15,237 bases of DNA from the NCBI GenBank assembly GCA_028290385.1, contig JAQGJZ010000543.1:1-15237 (forward strand), in the 5' to 3' direction. The stretch is from Enterovirga sp. (GTDB taxonomy: Bacteria > Pseudomonadota > Alphaproteobacteria > Rhizobiales > Beijerinckiaceae). A program made the translations under genes and the position numbers. Below the pieces are notes generated by a model. The model worked only from the letters and a program-made list of their open reading frames with translations, did not search any database and had not been told where the DNA came from. Below are positions 13,133-15,237 of the stretch, piece by piece (positions within the stretch are counted from its first letter, which is position 1; every line of letters starts with the position of its first letter).

Positions 13133-14326
13133 TCAGGCCGCCGCCTTGGCGCGGCGGAGCCTGGCGACCAGCGCCATGGCGCGTGGGTTCTGCTTCACGC
13201 GCCGCTTCAGCCCGGCGAGCCCGCGCCGGGCGAGGGCATAAAGGCTGCCGCGCGTGCTGACCGGCAGGAACACGTCGACGAGCTCCACCGTCTCGTCGCA
13301 GAAGGTGTGCTTGTAGCGCGCCTCGCCGACCCCGAGATCGAAGACGGTTCGGCCGCGCAGGCATTGCTCGCGGATCACGCGCGACACCAGGATGTCGCCC
13401 GGGCTGTACTTGGTGGCCTCCTTGCAGGCCTCGAACGAGATGAACATCCCGGAAAGCCGCTTCGGATCCGCCGCGCCGCCGAGCACGGCCGCGACGCGGT
13501 CACCCGCGGTCAGACCATAGAGTTCCAGGGCCGGGCAGCCCTCCGGCAGCCGGTCGAGCGCGGCCTTGCGCAGAAACGCGCGCACCTCGTCGGGCGCAAA
13601 CGGATCCGGGATGCCGAGCTCGCGAAAGCGCTCCTCCTTTTGCCGGAAGAAGGCGGCGAGCAGCTGCTCGACCTCCGCGTCCGTGCGGGCCTGGAAGAAC
13701 CCGACAGCGCCGAGCTTGGCGAGCCCGCGCTCCTTGTTGCGCAGGCGCTTGCGGGCCTCGTTGGTCATCGAGCGCCGCGCCGTCGCCTCCGGGTCCGCTT
13801 CAAGCCGGACCTGGAAGGCGTCGCTCGGGCTCGCCGTGCCGAACCGCGCCAGCGGGTTGGGGATGTCCGCCCAGGACCGGGGCACGCTGGCGAGCGCAAA
13901 GGCATCGATGCCGATTTCGGCCGCGATCCAGCGCAGGGCGGCCAGCAGCTCGGGCGCGGCCGGCATGGCGGCGCCCGGCGCGAGCAGCAGCGGGGCGTTG
14001 AAGTTGGCGTGCTTGCCGCCGATCGTGGTGCCGATCCGCAGCCCGGCCTCGCGCTCGATCGCGAGCGGCAGCAGGAGCACGGGACGGTCGTTCCGGTCCG
14101 AGATCGCCGCGAGGCGGATGTCGGCCCCGGGCGTCACGGCCGCCACGAAGGCCGCGACCCAGTCGAAGCGCTGATACGGCGAATACTCCGCCCCGCCGGC
14201 TTCCGCCGCGCGCCAGATACGCTCCGCAGCCGCGAGGCCGGAAAGCACCTCGACGCGTCCCGGCCGCTCCGCCCGCTCCGGCGCGGACGCGCTGGCGGGG
14301 GAGGGCGCTGCCGCCACACTCGACAT
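13133..14326 (-). CDS. GNAT-type acyltransferase of the CelD/BcsL family
   Basis: A 397-residue protein of the CelD/BcsL-like (COG5653, Acetyltransf_6) group, related to GNAT and FemAB enzymes. Landmarks: N-terminal SPYQRFDWVAAF (49-60), the central positively charged helix MTNEARKRLRNKERGLAK (187-204), GLTAGDRVAAVLGG, KYSPGDILV (306-314, acyl-CoA side) and FDLGVGEARYKHTF (329-342). It should be cytoplasmic and acylate a sugar or lipid-linked intermediate; in Caulobacter a protein of this family (HfsK) modifies holdfast. ATG 14326 has AAGGG seven bases upstream. Its stop lies three bases from that of the co-polymerase, with no room for a terminator. The last 30 residues are very basic (RRGLAGLKRRVKQNPR). 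Substrate unknown. Confidence 0.88.
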   Translation of the reverse strand: MSSVAAAPSPASASAPERAERPGRVEVLSGLAAAERIWRAAEAGGAEYSPYQRFDWVAAFVAAVTPGADIRLAAISDRNDRPVLLLPLAIEREAGLRIGTTIGGKHANFNAPLLLAPGAAMPAAPELLAALRWIAAEIGIDAFALASVPRSWADIPNPLARFGTASPSDAFQVRLEADPEATARRSMTNEARKRLRNKERGLAKLGAVGFFQARTDAEVEQLLAAFFRQKEERFRELGIPDPFAPDEVRAFLRKAALDRLPEGCPALELYGLTAGDRVAAVLGGAADPKRLSGMFISFEACKEATKYSPGDILVSRVIREQCLRGRTVFDLGVGEARYKHTFCDETVELVDVFLPVSTRGSLYALARRGLAGLKRRVKQNPRAMALVARLRRAKAAA

Positions 14327-14446
14327 CCTGAAGCCCTTCTGCCGGCCCTCGGCGCACCGGCCCGGTGACGGCGGGACGGTAACGGAGCTTTGTTAAGTCG
14401 GGGCTAAGTCGATCCGGCAGCTTCTGCAGGACGGGCGAGGGCACCG
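14327..14446. promoter_or_regulatory. Divergent promoter region, acyltransferase and deacetylase
   Basis: 120 bases between two divergent genes. The only clearly AT-rich part is 14379-14410 (GGTAACGGAGCTTTGTTAAG and following), which contains the near-CtrA box described separately. No good sigma-70 pair is visible. Confidence 0.45.
14393..14411 (+). promoter_or_regulatory. Near-match to a CtrA box; TAAGTCG direct repeat
   Basis: TTAA (14393-14396), seven bases, then CTAA (14404-14407) match TTAA-N7-TTAA with one change. The same stretch is a direct repeat of TAAGTCG (14394-14400 and 14405-14411) with an 11-base period, one helical turn. It lies 36 bases before the deacetylase ATG. Confidence 0.4.
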
Positions 14447-15237
14447 ATGGCCACCGGCCTGAAACACGCGGTGATCGAGGCGGGCTTGCGGGCGATCTCC
14501 GCGAGCGGCGCCGACCGCTGGCTCGCGCCGCTGGCCCGCGGGCGAGGGCTGATCCTCACGTTCCACCATGTGCGGCCGGCTTCTGAGGACCCGTTCCAGC
14601 CGAACGCGCTGCTCGCGATCACGCCCGCGCATCTCGATGCGACGCTGGCGCTCGTGCGCGAGCTCGGCTTCGACCTCGTGTCGCTCGATGCGGTGCCGGG
14701 GCGGCTCGCGGCCGGGCCGGATGCGGGGCCGTTCTGCGCGCTCACCTTCGACGACGGCTACCGCGACAACCGCGACCACGCCCTGCCGATCCTGCGCCGG
14801 CACGGGGCGCCGTGGACGCTGTTCGTCACGGCCGAATACGCGTCCGGCGGAGGGCGCCTGTGGTGGCTGGAACTGGAGGAGGTGATCCGCCGGCAGGACA
14901 CCCTGACGCTGGACGGCGCGGTTCTGCCGGCGGGGAGCCCGGAGGAGAAGCGCGCCGCCTTCGCGGCCGCCTATGCGCGGCTGCGCGCCGGGCCGGAGGG
15001 GGTGCTGCGGGACACGATCGCGCGCTGGTGCGCCGAAGCCGGGATCGATCCTGCGGCCCTCGTCCGCAGGGAATGCATGGGGTGGGACGAGCTGGCGGAG
15101 ATCGTGCGCGAGCCGGGCGTCACGATCGGCGCGCACACCCTGACGCATCCGATGCTCGCCAAGCACGACGAAGCGATGGCGCGGCGCGAGATCGTCGGCG
15201 GCGGCGCCGCGATCGCCGAAGCGCTCGGGACCATGCC
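14447..15237 (+). CDS. Polysaccharide deacetylase (NodB-like, carbohydrate esterase 4), partial at right edge
   Basis: ATG 14447 is preceded by GAGGG (14437-14441) at five bases. The frame runs open for 263 codons to the window edge; the C-terminus is missing. FHHV at 39-42, LTFDDGY at 99-105 (D102 as catalytic base, D103 as metal ligand in the family) and IGAHTLTHPML at 227-237 (H230 and H234, metal ligands) are the CE4/NodB motifs. There is no signal peptide, so it is probably cytoplasmic, which suggests that it deacetylates N-acetyl sugars on the lipid-linked or nucleotide-linked precursor. A long insertion between the TFDD and HxxxH motifs (about 135-225) is Arg/Ala-rich and resembles deacetylases of exopolysaccharide loci more than the secreted chitin deacetylases. 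It is the mechanistic counterpart to the acyltransferase next door. Confidence 0.9.
   Translation, partial: MATGLKHAVIEAGLRAISASGADRWLAPLARGRGLILTFHHVRPASEDPFQPNALLAITPAHLDATLALVRELGFDLVSLDAVPGRLAAGPDAGPFCALTFDDGYRDNRDHALPILRRHGAPWTLFVTAEYASGGGRLWWLELEEVIRRQDTLTLDGAVLPAGSPEEKRAAFAAAYARLRAGPEGVLRDTIARWCAEAGIDPAALVRRECMGWDELAEIVREPGVTIGAHTLTHPMLAKHDEAMARREIVGGGAAIAEALGTM

Overview
The window is GC-rich chromosomal DNA from an alphaproteobacterium. The Hyphomicrobiales (Rhizobiales) are most likely, judged from a two-domain cold-shock protein with a glycine-rich linker, a rhizobial-type exopolysaccharide gene set and an OFA-type MFS carrier; the genus cannot be fixed from sequence alone. I see no tRNA, rRNA, CRISPR array, insertion sequence, integrase or phage gene.

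Left part (1-6101), mostly housekeeping and stress genes: a small protein cut by the left edge (-), exonuclease III (-), and divergent from it an oxalate/formate-type MFS transporter followed by a small lipoprotein (+). A convergent hairpin separates these from an Old Yellow Enzyme ene-reductase (-), a NUDIX hydrolase (-) and a double cold-shock-domain protein (-) with a clear intrinsic terminator. A 336-base non-coding stretch leads to a 64-residue protein carrying two CXXCXGXG zinc motifs of the DnaJ type (+).

Right part (6109-15237), an exopolysaccharide locus of Wzx/Wzy type. On the minus strand, in transcription order: a Wza-like export lipoprotein, a GT4 glycosyltransferase, a polyprenyl-phosphate sugar phosphotransferase that starts the repeat unit, and an O-antigen polymerase/ligase-like membrane protein whose start overlaps the previous stop by one base. 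Divergent from the export gene is a Wzz/Wzc-type co-polymerase whose C-terminal tyrosine-kinase domain has lost its ATP-binding motifs. Beyond it lie a CelD/BcsL-type acyltransferase (-) and, divergently, a polysaccharide deacetylase (+) cut by the right edge. No Wzx flippase is visible, so the locus probably continues outside or depends on a gene elsewhere.

The combination of initiating transferase, glycosyltransferase, polymerase, co-polymerase with a degenerate kinase module, short export protein, deacetylase and CelD-type acyltransferase matches in kind the parts list of alphaproteobacterial holdfast or unipolar-polysaccharide adhesin loci. Both divergent promoter regions of the locus contain near-matches to the CtrA box (TTAA-N7-TTAA), and the wza/wzc spacer also has a TTAACCAT half-site, a 14-bp palindrome and a tandem imperfect repeat. 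A cell-cycle-controlled, deacetylated surface adhesin is the most interesting hypothesis here. It is an inference, not a demonstration.
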